A stretch of 64,000 bases of DNA from Bacteroidetes bacterium UBA1941. Its GTDB lineage: Bacteria; Bacteroidota; Bacteroidia; Chitinophagales; LD1. Numbering within the stretch: the stretch's first letter is position 1; every line of letters begins with the position of its first letter. Where the stretch lies: assembly GCA_002336805.1 (NCBI GenBank), contig DDEZ01000012.1, positions 197,594 to 261,593 on the forward strand, written 5' to 3'. Of the stretch, positions 35,673 to 45,124 are shown one piece after another. The notes under the pieces are model-generated. The model was not told the origin of the DNA, did not search any database, and saw only the letters and a program-made list of their open reading frames with translations. Made by a program: the position numbers and the translations under genes.

Positions 35673-36824
35673 TTGCTACGCAAAGACCGTGCTATAAAAT
35701 TGCTTCTCTGGTTTTCTATCCTGCTATCGTCAGGTAGCAGTTTTGCATTGGAAGCCTATGATGACAATAACCCCTACACCGGATATGACTACGCTCGGCT
35801 GGACTCTGCTATCAGGATCACCTCTGCCCGGTATGCCCGCTATCCTGCCAGCGCGGCATTGATTCGCCAGCTGGCAGATCTCTACGCCGCCAAATCTGAG
35901 ACTGACTCTGCCCTCTCCTTCTTGCAGCGCCTGTCGGCACTCCAGCCAGCAAACGACACACTGCCATACCAACAGGCGCTCCTACTCTATGATGATGGCC
36001 GCTATGATAGTGCCTATGCCGCTATCAGCAGGAGCCTGGCGCTGCAGGGCTCTAACATCAACTACCTGACCCTGGCTGCTATCACGGCCTATCGCCTGCA
36101 CCATACAGATTCAGCACTGGTGTACAGCCAGCGTGCGCTGGCCATAGACGGCCGCAATGTAAATGCCCTGCTCCTCGCCGGGCTCTGCCTGCGCGACCAG
36201 CAGCACTATGACGAGGCGCTGATACAGTTCAGCCACTGCCTGGAGGTAGTACCGGCCAATACAGACGCGCTGATCCATCGCGCAGAGATTTTTGTGCTGC
36301 TGCACAACTATAATAATGCCCTCCGCGACTACTCTGCCGCCCGCGCTGACCTGAGCGAAAATGCGGATGTGATCAATAACATAGGCATCTGCTACTATGA
36401 GTCCGGTAGCTATAATAAGGCTATTGACCTATTCCAAAGGGCTGTCGTGCTCAATAGCCGCCAGCCGGAGGGAAATTTTAATAAGGGTATCACGCATTAC
36501 AAACTGCATCAGTTTGACTCTGCCTATGCAGGCCTGCGTACTGCCGGCGTAGTGTGGGACTCCTGCCAGGCGGATAGCTGCCATGCGCGCTATCTCGATG
36601 CGGTCTACTATCTCGGCCTCTGCTACAAGAAGACCGGAAACCTGACTGAAGCGCACAAACAATTTGAATTTCTACAGAAAGAGAAGTACAGGACCGATCT
36701 CACTGACGAGATACAGCATATCCGTTTAGCGCTGTTCTTCTCCAGAAACTGGTACTATATCGTACTAGCCGTGATAGCTGCCATCGCACTCATCATAGCG
36801 GTAGTCCGCATGCTTCGCAGATAA
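35673..36824 (+). CDS. TPR protein with signal peptide and C-terminal membrane anchor
   Basis: 383 residues. The start is TTG at 35673; no in-frame ATG exists upstream, and the N-terminus it gives (RKDRAIKLLLWFSILLSSGSSFA) is a good signal peptide. About seven tetratricopeptide units follow (for example ALVYSQRALAIDGRNVNALLLAG and DVINNIGICYYESGSYNKAIDLF). The C-terminus carries one transmembrane segment (about 358-378) and a short basic tail, so the TPR domain would face the periplasm. The partner is unknown. Confidence 0.75.
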   Translation: MLRKDRAIKLLLWFSILLSSGSSFALEAYDDNNPYTGYDYARLDSAIRITSARYARYPASAALIRQLADLYAAKSETDSALSFLQRLSALQPANDTLPYQQALLLYDDGRYDSAYAAISRSLALQGSNINYLTLAAITAYRLHHTDSALVYSQRALAIDGRNVNALLLAGLCLRDQQHYDEALIQFSHCLEVVPANTDALIHRAEIFVLLHNYNNALRDYSAARADLSENADVINNIGICYYESGSYNKAIDLFQRAVVLNSRQPEGNFNKGITHYKLHQFDSAYAGLRTAGVVWDSCQADSCHARYLDAVYYLGLCYKKTGNLTEAHKQFEFLQKEKYRTDLTDEIQHIRLALFFSRNWYYIVLAVIAAIALIIAVVRMLRR

Positions 36825-36850
36825 ATCCGACCGCTTCCAGCCAAGAGTGC

Positions 36851-39800
36851 TTAAGCATTCTTAGCATTCATGCGGGCCTTGTGGCCTTGCTGCTCTTTGT
36901 GCAGTTTGCGCGCATAGACCAGCTCCAGTATGATAGGGAATATGAGCAGGGTGAAGACAGTATCTGTGACCAGGCCGCCTATCATGACACGCGCCAGTGG
37001 GCGCTGTGTCTCAGAGCCGATACCAGTACTGATAGCTGCAGGAAGGAGACCGATAGCCGCCATCATAGCGGTCATCACCACAGGGCGTATACGGGTGCGT
37101 ACCGTGCTCTCTATACTATCTACCAGAGAGTACCCCATCAGCATATACTCGTGGAAGCCAGATATGAGCAAGACCCCGTTTTGCACACACACGCCAAAGA
37201 GCGCGATGAAGCCCACACCGGCAGAGATACTGAAGTTAGTACTGGTGAGCAGCAGCATCCAGATACCTCCTATGAGTGCAAATGGCACCTTGAGTATCAC
37301 GAGGCCTGCATCCTGGAAGCTGCCAAATGTGATGAAGAGCAGGATAAAGATCACGGTGAGGCTGATAGGCACCACCTGTCCGAGGCGCTTCTGCGCGCGC
37401 ACCTGATTTTCAAATTCACCCTTCCACTCCATGCTCATGCCCTTGCCGAGTTTGATCTTATCTCCTACTTTCTGCTGGGCTTCCTGTATCGTGCTGCCCA
37501 GGTCACGTCCACGTACTGAGAATTTCACAGCGCAGAACCGCTTGTTGCCCTCGCGGTATACGAATGCAGGTCCGGTCACAGTATGGATGCGTGCTATTTC
37601 TTTCAGCGGCACCTTGGTACCTGTCAGTGTAGGTACCATCAGCATACCGATGGCCTCCTCATTTTCACGAAACTCAGGACTGTAGCGTACACGGATGTCA
37701 AACTTACGCTCGCCTTCGTAGATCTGCGTAGCGCCCTTGCCACCTATGGCCATTTCTATCACGGCCTGTGCATCTGCAGTAGCGACTCCATAGACACCCA
37801 TCTTTTCCTGATTGAGCTCTACGCGTAGCTCAGGCTGTCCTATCAGTTTCACCACGCCTAGGTCCTCCACGCCCTGCACGTGCTCCAGTATGTGCTGGGC
37901 TGAGTCGGCCAGTTCCTCCAGTTGGAAGAGGTCAGTGCCGTATATCTTGACCGCCAGTGATCCTTTCACACCGCTCACTGCCTCCTCCACATTATCCATG
38001 ATCGGCTGGGAGAAGTTGAACGAGATACCCTGAAACTCTGCAAAGCGCGCCTGCATAGAGTCTATGAGCTGATCCTTGGTGATATCACGCGTCCACTCTT
38101 CTTTAGGCTTGAGGTCCACGTGAAACTCTATATTGAAGAAGCTGGTCGGGTCAGTGCCATCATTAGGGCGGCCGGTCTGAGACATCACACCCCGTATCTC
38201 AGGGAAAGTCACCATGATCTTCCTGAGCTTCTTGGTCATCTCTACCGACTGATCCAGAGAGGTACTCAGCGGCATATTAGCACGGATATAAATAGCACCT
38301 TCATTGAGGTGCGGCAGAAACTCTGTACCCAGAAATTTGAAGCTCAGGAGCCCAAACACCATGATAGCAGTAGCTACTACCAGGCTCGTCTTTCCATTTT
38401 TGAATGTAAAGCTGAATCCCGCAAATATCTTCTTCTGGATAAACTCTACGAATACGTTGTGTTTCTCCTTCACATTCGTATTGAGCAGGATGCTGATCAG
38501 CACCGGCACCAGAGTGAGGGTAAAGATCAATGCACCGAGGAGCGCAAAGCCCAGGGTCCACGCCAGCGGGGAGAACATCTTGCCTTCTACCTTCTGGAAG
38601 GAGAAGATAGGCAGCAGGGCCGTGATGATGATCATCTTGGAGAAGAATACAGCTTTCGCTTTTTCTCCGCCTATGCGTTTGATCATGCCGAGCTTAGATA
38701 GCTTATTAAATCGCTCCGGCCCATACTTGTGCGCCAGCTCATCCAGCGCCACAAATAGCCCCTCCACCATCACCACCGCACCATCTATGATGATACCAAA
38801 GTCTACAGCACCGAGTGAGAGGAGATTGGCAGTCATGCCTTTCATCTTCATACAGAAGAAAGCGAATAGCAGCGCGAGCGGAATGATGATGGACACGATC
38901 ACCGTAGTGCGCCAGTCCAGCATAAAGACAAAGACGATCACCGTGACGAGGAATATACCCTCCAGGAGGTTGTGCAGTACGGTGTGTGTGGTATAGTTGA
39001 TCAGCGTGCCACGGTCATAGAAGGTGTCTATTTTGACATCTGCCGGCAGGATCACATCGTTCAGTTCGCTTACCTTGTCACGCAGGGCTGCGAGTACCTC
39101 GCTCGGGTTCTCACCCTTGCGCATCACTATGATGCCCTCCACCAGGTCATCTGTAGAGTCGCGGCCTATGTAGCCCAGCTTAGGCAGGCTGGACTCTACT
39201 ACGTGCGCCACATTTTTGACCAGTATCGGCGTATTGTTGCGGCTGTCTATGATCACTTTCTCTATCTCATGGATATCATTCAGGAGGCCCAGACCACGCA
39301 CTACATAGGCCTGATTATTCTTAGTGATTACATCACCGCCTACGTTCACGTTGCTCTTGCTGATAGCGGTATACACGTCCAGTGCGGTCATGCCGTATTT
39401 AGCCAGCTGGCCCGGGTCTACACTCACCTCATAGGTCTTGACCTGCCCACCAAAGGACACCACATCTGCTATGCCCGGTACCGCTTTGATCTGGCGCTCT
39501 ATGACCCAGTCCTGTATGGTCTTCAGCTCACGCACCGATCTTGTCTTGCTCTTGAGCGTATAGCGGAAGATCTCACCCGTAGGTCCGTATGGCGGCTCTA
39601 TCTCAGGGTCGGCACCATCCGGCAGGTTGATGCCTTGCAGCCTGTTGGCCACCTCCTGGCGCGCACGAAAGTCCTCCATGTCATCTTCAAACATGATGGT
39701 GATGACACTGAGGCCAAAGAGGGATATAGAGCGCAGGGATGTCTTCTTAGGCACAGAGTTCATCTCGATCTCTATCGGGATGGTCACAAATTTCTCCACC

Positions 39801-39988
39801 TCCTCGGCGCTACGGCCAGACCACTGCGTGATGATGATCACACGGGTACTCATCACATCAGGGAAAGCTTCTATTGGCGTATTGATATAGGAGAATGCGC
39901 CGGCTATGATCGCCACGATGGTGATGAAAAAGACGAATACTTTATTCTTGAGGGCAAAGCCTACGACGTTCCTGAAGAACTTATTCAT
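36851..39988 (-). CDS. Heavy-metal RND efflux pump, CzcA-like (HME family)
   Basis: 1045 residues with 12 predicted membrane segments and two large periplasmic loops. The fourth membrane segment holds AVDFGIIIDGAVVMVE, with Asp-x5-Asp-x6-Glu spacing. These are the three acidic residues known to be needed for proton-coupled transport in CzcA and characteristic of divalent-cation (Co/Zn/Cd/Ni) pumps; CusA-type copper pumps lack this triad. Last gene of the operon TolC-like, adaptor, pump. The reaction is proton-driven export of metal ions to the outside. The exact ion is unknown. Confidence 0.92.
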   Translation of the reverse strand: MNKFFRNVVGFALKNKVFVFFITIVAIIAGAFSYINTPIEAFPDVMSTRVIIITQWSGRSAEEVEKFVTIPIEIEMNSVPKKTSLRSISLFGLSVITIMFEDDMEDFRARQEVANRLQGINLPDGADPEIEPPYGPTGEIFRYTLKSKTRSVRELKTIQDWVIERQIKAVPGIADVVSFGGQVKTYEVSVDPGQLAKYGMTALDVYTAISKSNVNVGGDVITKNNQAYVVRGLGLLNDIHEIEKVIIDSRNNTPILVKNVAHVVESSLPKLGYIGRDSTDDLVEGIIVMRKGENPSEVLAALRDKVSELNDVILPADVKIDTFYDRGTLINYTTHTVLHNLLEGIFLVTVIVFVFMLDWRTTVIVSIIIPLALLFAFFCMKMKGMTANLLSLGAVDFGIIIDGAVVMVEGLFVALDELAHKYGPERFNKLSKLGMIKRIGGEKAKAVFFSKMIIITALLPIFSFQKVEGKMFSPLAWTLGFALLGALIFTLTLVPVLISILLNTNVKEKHNVFVEFIQKKIFAGFSFTFKNGKTSLVVATAIMVFGLLSFKFLGTEFLPHLNEGAIYIRANMPLSTSLDQSVEMTKKLRKIMVTFPEIRGVMSQTGRPNDGTDPTSFFNIEFHVDLKPKEEWTRDITKDQLIDSMQARFAEFQGISFNFSQPIMDNVEEAVSGVKGSLAVKIYGTDLFQLEELADSAQHILEHVQGVEDLGVVKLIGQPELRVELNQEKMGVYGVATADAQAVIEMAIGGKGATQIYEGERKFDIRVRYSPEFRENEEAIGMLMVPTLTGTKVPLKEIARIHTVTGPAFVYREGNKRFCAVKFSVRGRDLGSTIQEAQQKVGDKIKLGKGMSMEWKGEFENQVRAQKRLGQVVPISLTVIFILLFITFGSFQDAGLVILKVPFALIGGIWMLLLTSTNFSISAGVGFIALFGVCVQNGVLLISGFHEYMLMGYSLVDSIESTVRTRIRPVVMTAMMAAIGLLPAAISTGIGSETQRPLARVMIGGLVTDTVFTLLIFPIILELVYARKLHKEQQGHKARMNAKNA

Positions 39989-40019
39989 GAATGAGTTTAT
40001 TTAAACTTTGACCGATCAA

Positions 40020-41126
40020 TTATTGACGAATAGCCTGGTATACCAGCAGGGCTGCTTTAGAGATCACTTTCTCACCCGGTTTGAGGCCGGCAGAGATATA
40101 GGTACGCGGACCTTGTGCATCGAGCACCTCTACCTCACGTATCTCCAGGTTATCCTTGGCATGGTATACCACCACATAGTTCCTGCTCTTGTCAAAAACT
40201 ACAGCCGCACTCGGCACATTCGGCATTTCCTTGTCTTGCTCTTTGAATCGTACCGATACGCGTGCATACATCTCAGGCTTCAGCTCATAGTTTGGATTAT
40301 CCAGCATGACGCGTACCTGCAGTGTGCGGGCTATAGGGTCCAGCGCGTTTGACACCAGATCTATCCTGCCGTAGTACACTTTGTCAGGCAGGGCCAGTGT
40401 GCGCACCTCTACAGAGTCACCGACTTTTACTTTCTCTACATCCACTTCATATACATTGGCCAGTACCCACACCCTCTTGAGGTCAGATACGGTGAAGAGC
40501 GGCGAAGCATCGTCAGAGCGGATGGGTTGATTAGGATTCAGCTTACGCTCCACTATAAATCCATTGTCAGGAGAGGTCAGGGCCACTACAGCCCCCTTGC
40601 CAGCGGTGCTGGTACCTATCATAGTTAGTTGGTTGCTCACCCTGTTCAGCTCCGATTCGGCCCTGGCCAGATCCTGCTGCGCCTGCAGGAGGTCGCGCTG
40701 GCTGGCCACACCTTTGTCCATCATAGACTGTGTCACCTCCAGGTTTTTCTTAGCCAGGGTCTCGGCAGCACGGGCATTGACCAGGTCATTCTGGAGGCCC
40801 AGCGCCTCTACGCTGCGTATGGTAGCGAGTGTCTGGCCCTGAGAGACACGGTCACCCAGGTTTACCTTTACGTCCTGCGCTATACCGCTCACCATAGGCA
40901 TCACGCGCACTACGTTATTCTGATCGTAGCTGATATCACCATTCAGGTTTACGATACCGTCTACCTTATCCATGGTCACCTCGTCTACCTTGATGATCTT
41001 TTGCATCGTATCGCTGAGTACGAAGTTCTCTACCTTTACTTCCGCCTTCTTATCCTCATGGTGGCAGGAGCTGGCTCCGATGAGTATCGCTGAAAAAGCT
41101 GCTACAGAAAAAACTTTCTTTATCAT
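40020..41126 (-). CDS. RND efflux periplasmic adaptor (CzcB-like)
   Basis: 368 residues. A lipoprotein signal with lipobox SSC (GASSCHHEDK) anchors it to the inner membrane. A split lipoyl/barrel-sandwich domain is present (GDRVSQGQTLATIRS early, TSPDNGFIVERKLNPNQPI later) with a helical hairpin between and a beta-barrel and membrane-proximal domain after. It bridges the pump and the outer-membrane channel encoded on either side (31 bases to the pump gene, 37 to the TolC gene). The His/Asp/Glu-rich N-terminus just after the cysteine may bind metal. Confidence 0.92.
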   Translation of the reverse strand: MIKKVFSVAAFSAILIGASSCHHEDKKAEVKVENFVLSDTMQKIIKVDEVTMDKVDGIVNLNGDISYDQNNVVRVMPMVSGIAQDVKVNLGDRVSQGQTLATIRSVEALGLQNDLVNARAAETLAKKNLEVTQSMMDKGVASQRDLLQAQQDLARAESELNRVSNQLTMIGTSTAGKGAVVALTSPDNGFIVERKLNPNQPIRSDDASPLFTVSDLKRVWVLANVYEVDVEKVKVGDSVEVRTLALPDKVYYGRIDLVSNALDPIARTLQVRVMLDNPNYELKPEMYARVSVRFKEQDKEMPNVPSAAVVFDKSRNYVVVYHAKDNLEIREVEVLDAQGPRTYISAGLKPGEKVISKAALLVYQAIRQ

Positions 41127-41163
41127 ATATAATTAGTGGTGTGCTTTAGTAGTTGGTTTAGCT

Positions 41164-42456
41164 TTAGAATACATCCTTGCCCAGGGTATAGTTGAGTTCA
41201 TACACCCCCTGGCGGTAGTCCGAGTTGAGCTGGTTCAGGTTTCTTTTTGATTCGCCATAGGAGTCAAAGAAATCGAGAAACTCCACCAGGCCGATCTTGC
41301 GCTCCTTATAGAGGTCTATCATACCCTGAGATACTTTATTGAAAGACTTATTATAGTTCTGGTCAAAGGTCTTCTGCATGTCTGTGATGTTGAGCATCTT
41401 CAGCAGGGCGCTACCTACTTCATTGGTCAGGGTCAGATAGGAGTTGTCAGAGTTGTACTGAGCCGCCTTTATGTTTGCTTTGGCAGAGCGGATGTTACCC
41501 TGATTATGGTTGAAGACCGGCAGGTCTATGCTCACGCCTAGTCCGGTAAAGTTATTGTAAGAGCTACCAAATCGATCATACTCAAAGAAAACTGAGGGAT
41601 CCGGCACCCCCTGCGCGCGCTGCAGGCGGAGTTGCGTATTGGCTATATCCACGCCTAGCTTGGCAGCCTTCACGTCATAGCGCTCGGTCAGGGCTATGGC
41701 ACTCAGAGAGTCTATACCTATGCTCCTGATCTGAGTAGACACATCTTTGGCCTGAGGTATATCCGGCACTACAAATTCATTTTTAGAGAACTTCAGCATC
41801 TGCTTCACGTCCGTCTCGGCGTCCAGCAGGTTTTCATAGTTGCTACGCTGTGCGCTCTGCAGGGAGAGTAGTACATTTTGCAGACGCACCGACTCCTTTT
41901 CACTCACATTGCCACTCTGTACCTGATAGGCGGTGGCATCTGCCAGTTGCTTTACGACGCCTATCTGCTGGCGGTAGATATTATCATTTTGCAGATACAG
42001 GTCTATATTGCTCAGGTCGGTGAGGAGCTGATACTTCAGCGCGCGGAGCAGGTCGTAGTATTGGTACTCGGTCAGCTGCGTATTGTACTGTGCCAGCCTG
42101 ATCTGGTTTTTGCGCTTGCCGCCTATGCGGATCAGCTGCGTGAACTGGGCGCTCAGCTCGCCCTCTCCGTTATTGGAGCTGACGGAGAACCACCGCTTCG
42201 TGTTCGCATTATAAAAATTGTGGGTATAGCTGATGTTTGGATTATCAAACAGCTTGGCCTGGAGCTCCAGCGCCCTTTGTACGTCTATATTGGTCTTGCC
42301 TATTAGCAGCGTCAGGTTACTATCCAGAAAGCGCTTTTGCGCCTGCTCGATCGTAATATGGAGGGTATCTACAGTATAAACGGCATGAGCCCGGAGGGAT
42401 AGCAATAGTACGCAGACAAAAAGGTATAGCCCTTTTCTTGGCATAAGGGGGTGCAT
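41164..42456 (-). CDS. TolC-family outer-membrane channel
   Basis: Start set at the ATG at 42456 (430 residues, MHPLMPRKGLYLFVCVLLLSLRAHA); an ATG at 42444 is an alternative, and the frame is open to 42525. It has the outer-membrane efflux protein pattern of two repeated helical parts: ITIEQAQKRFLDSNL at the start, LPVFNHNQGNIRSAKANIKAAQ in the middle, and the final EFLDFFDSYGESKRNLNQLNSDY. First gene of the metal-efflux operon. Confidence 0.9.
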   Translation of the reverse strand: MHPLMPRKGLYLFVCVLLLSLRAHAVYTVDTLHITIEQAQKRFLDSNLTLLIGKTNIDVQRALELQAKLFDNPNISYTHNFYNANTKRWFSVSSNNGEGELSAQFTQLIRIGGKRKNQIRLAQYNTQLTEYQYYDLLRALKYQLLTDLSNIDLYLQNDNIYRQQIGVVKQLADATAYQVQSGNVSEKESVRLQNVLLSLQSAQRSNYENLLDAETDVKQMLKFSKNEFVVPDIPQAKDVSTQIRSIGIDSLSAIALTERYDVKAAKLGVDIANTQLRLQRAQGVPDPSVFFEYDRFGSSYNNFTGLGVSIDLPVFNHNQGNIRSAKANIKAAQYNSDNSYLTLTNEVGSALLKMLNITDMQKTFDQNYNKSFNKVSQGMIDLYKERKIGLVEFLDFFDSYGESKRNLNQLNSDYRQGVYELNYTLGKDVF

Positions 42457-42702
42457 TTTAGGCAAATAAAGTATCTCAGACCTTTGATAAGGGTTACGGC
42501 TTAACTTAGCTCCAAAAATTAACATTCATTAGGCTTTTAAAAAGGACCCAAATAGTCGGGCAGAACATCCTTCCTCAAAAATATATAATAAATATCTTAA
42601 CCGTTTACCTGCACAGCATGGGCAGCAAAGAAAATCTCAGGCCGCCTCTTTCGTCATCAACTTTAATATACTTTTACCGTCCGATATCGAATATACCGCT
42701 AC

Positions 42703-44580
42703 ATGGCCGCACAAGAAGAGAAAAAAAGCAGACTATCATTCGCCAGCCTGGGGCACTCCCTGCGCATCTACAGATTTGTCCTCCCGTACAAGTGGCATTT
42801 TATAGTAGGTATGCTCTGCCTGGTGGTCTCTTCGGGCATCGTAGCGGTCATACCGGGTGGCTTTGGCGACCTGGTCAATGCCGCCCTGCCATCCAAGGCG
42901 GCCATCGAGAAAGTGACCAGAGAAGTCCGCACAGATCATACGGACCACGATAAAGTAACCAATATCACCCAGCTGGTAGACCAGATCAGCCCGGCAGATA
43001 GCCCTGAGAAACTGAAGCACATAGGTATGATGCTCGGCATCGTACTGCTGGTCACGGCAGTTTTATCCTTTTTCCGGATCTACCTTTTTGAGTACGTGGG
43101 CCAGCGCTCTATGGCCTCTATCCGCAATGCGCTCTATGAGCGGATCATTACGCTACCCATACAATTCTTTGAGGAAAATCGTGTGGGCAACCTCACCTCC
43201 CGCATCTCCGCAGACGTATCGCAGCTACAGGATGCCCTGACCAATCAGCTGGCCTTTTTTGTCCGCCAGCTGGTGCTGCCCATCGTCTGTGTACCGCTGC
43301 TGCTGGCCGTATCTATCAAGCTGACCCTCATCATCCTCGGCCTGCTGCCGGTGCTGGTGGGCGCAGCGGTCATTTTCGGCCGCTTCATCCGCAAGACCAG
43401 CCGCCTGGCGCAGGACAAACTCGCAGAGTCTGTGACCATCGTAGAGGAAACATTTCATAGCACTGATATTGTAAAGGCCTATACCAATGAAGGCTACGAG
43501 GCACGCCGCTACTCAGTGATCAATAATGCCGTGTCTGAGATAGGCATGTATGCAGCCAGGTACAGGGCTGCATTCGTGTTCTTTATCATCCTGTCCATGT
43601 TTGGCGCTATCGTCTTCATAGTCTACACGGGGCTCAATGAGGTAGCACAGCATAATATAGAGATAGGCGACCTGATCAAGTTTTTCCTCCTCACCATATT
43701 TATAGGCAGCTCCCTGGCGGGACTCAGTGAGAGCTATACGGTGATACAAAAGACCATCGGAGCATCTGAGCGTATCAATGAGATACTGGATGAGAGATCG
43801 GAGGTATCTATCGCAGATGAGAAGCAGTATACCCCGGTCACTGGCCGCGTCGAGTTTCGCGGCGTAGGCTTCAGCTATCCTACACGCAGCGATGTGCCGA
43901 TCTTTGCTGACCTGACCTTCTCCGTGAAAAGCGGCGAAAAGGTAGCCCTCGTAGGTCCCAGCGGCTCGGGCAAGTCTACCATCATCAAGCTCCTCTCAGG
44001 CTTCTACCCATTCCAGCAGGGAGATATACTGATAGATGGCAAAAGTATACATGACTACAACCTCACCGCTCTGCGCAAAAACATTGGCCTGGTACCACAG
44101 GAGGTCATCCTCTTTGGCGGCTCGATACGTGAGAATATAGCCTACGGCAGAACCGACGCGACTGATGCTGAGATCATGGCTGCGGCCAAAAAGGCCAATG
44201 CATGGGATTTTATCAGCGCCTTTCCCGAGGGGCTCGATACAATGGTAGGTGAGCGTGGCCTGAAGCTCTCCGGTGGTCAGAAGCAGCGTGTAGCCATAGC
44301 ACGCGCCATACTCCGCGACCCTAAGATCCTGATACTGGATGAGGCCACATCGGCCCTGGACTCTGAGTCAGAGCGCCTGGTCAAAGATGCACTGGACAAA
44401 CTGATGGAGGGGCGTACCACCTTTATCATAGCCCACCGCCTGTCTACCATCCGTGAGGCAGATACCATACTAGTGATCAATAAAGGCAAAATAGTAGAAC
44501 AGGGCGATCACAATACGCTACTCCACCTACCGGGCGGGCTCTACGCCAACCTGCTCAAACTGCAGTACGAGACTGAATAA
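42703..44580 (+). CDS. ABC exporter, fused permease-ATPase (MsbA-like)
   Basis: 625 residues. The membrane domain (residues about 20-340, six helices) is followed by an ATPase domain: Walker A VGPSGSGKST, Q-loop VPQEVILFGG, signature LSGGQKQR, Walker B ILILDEATSALD and H-loop IAHRLST. A half-transporter of the ABCB/MsbA group, so lipid A, lipid or drug export are all possible. An insertion at residues about 65-95 (after GDLVNAAL) is charged and periplasmic. Homodimerisation is expected. Confidence 0.9.
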   Translation: MAAQEEKKSRLSFASLGHSLRIYRFVLPYKWHFIVGMLCLVVSSGIVAVIPGGFGDLVNAALPSKAAIEKVTREVRTDHTDHDKVTNITQLVDQISPADSPEKLKHIGMMLGIVLLVTAVLSFFRIYLFEYVGQRSMASIRNALYERIITLPIQFFEENRVGNLTSRISADVSQLQDALTNQLAFFVRQLVLPIVCVPLLLAVSIKLTLIILGLLPVLVGAAVIFGRFIRKTSRLAQDKLAESVTIVEETFHSTDIVKAYTNEGYEARRYSVINNAVSEIGMYAARYRAAFVFFIILSMFGAIVFIVYTGLNEVAQHNIEIGDLIKFFLLTIFIGSSLAGLSESYTVIQKTIGASERINEILDERSEVSIADEKQYTPVTGRVEFRGVGFSYPTRSDVPIFADLTFSVKSGEKVALVGPSGSGKSTIIKLLSGFYPFQQGDILIDGKSIHDYNLTALRKNIGLVPQEVILFGGSIRENIAYGRTDATDAEIMAAAKKANAWDFISAFPEGLDTMVGERGLKLSGGQKQRVAIARAILRDPKILILDEATSALDSESERLVKDALDKLMEGRTTFIIAHRLSTIREADTILVINKGKIVEQGDHNTLLHLPGGLYANLLKLQYETE

Positions 44581-45124
44581 TGTCTGATCAAACAGCCAAC
44601 ATCAAGATTATTCCCATGAAAATACCCGGCATGTCCTGGCATTTTTTTGTAAGCTACTGATGATGAAAGAAGTAGCCAATCCCAGCCTTGCCTGATCGGC
44701 AAGTGATCAGAAGCCAAACAGAACAAAATAAATCATATACCTATAAATGGGTATATGGCGCATAGTCTGCTAGACGCTGCTGTATCTATTTATAGTCAAA
44801 TGCAACCACATACCATGCTCGTCAGTCTCTCCCTACAAAGATTGTTTTGTAATAATGGGCTTGCGCAAAGCCCGCACAGGCATTAGATTTCAGACATCTC
44901 CATTATTGCTTTAGCAAAGTCACGGCATCTCAGGATGCTATAAAGTACTTTCTATCAGGCCATTCATTTATCCCATATCCCATAAAGCCAATATTGAATA
45001 ATTTTATTTAATAATTATTAATATTTGTTTTGATAATTATTCGATTAACGGGCAGATAATCTCGGCGTAACATTGGCATAATCCTCGCTCACACATTAGT
45101 TTTACTGATACAACTAATCCCATC
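44581..45124. other. Long AT-rich leader/promoter region
   Basis: 544 bases without a supported gene. The last 130 bases are very AT-rich (runs of TTTATTTAATAATTATTAATA) and end in a perfect 7-bp inverted repeat just before the start codon of the giant protein gene. I saw no clear small RNA or -33/-7 pair. Confidence 0.5.
45095..45118 (+). promoter_or_regulatory. Inverted repeat in the leader of the second giant surface protein gene
   Basis: ATTAGTT (45095-45101) and AACTAAT (45112-45118), loop 10 bases, six bases before the ATG. It may be an operator or an mRNA hairpin hindering translation. The AT content is high, so chance is possible. Confidence 0.35.

Noticed and set aside
38972..39994. 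Open frame of 340 codons opposite the RND pump gene
   Set aside because: Antisense shadow of a clear 1045-residue pump; its translation is rich in His and Tyr without family motifs.
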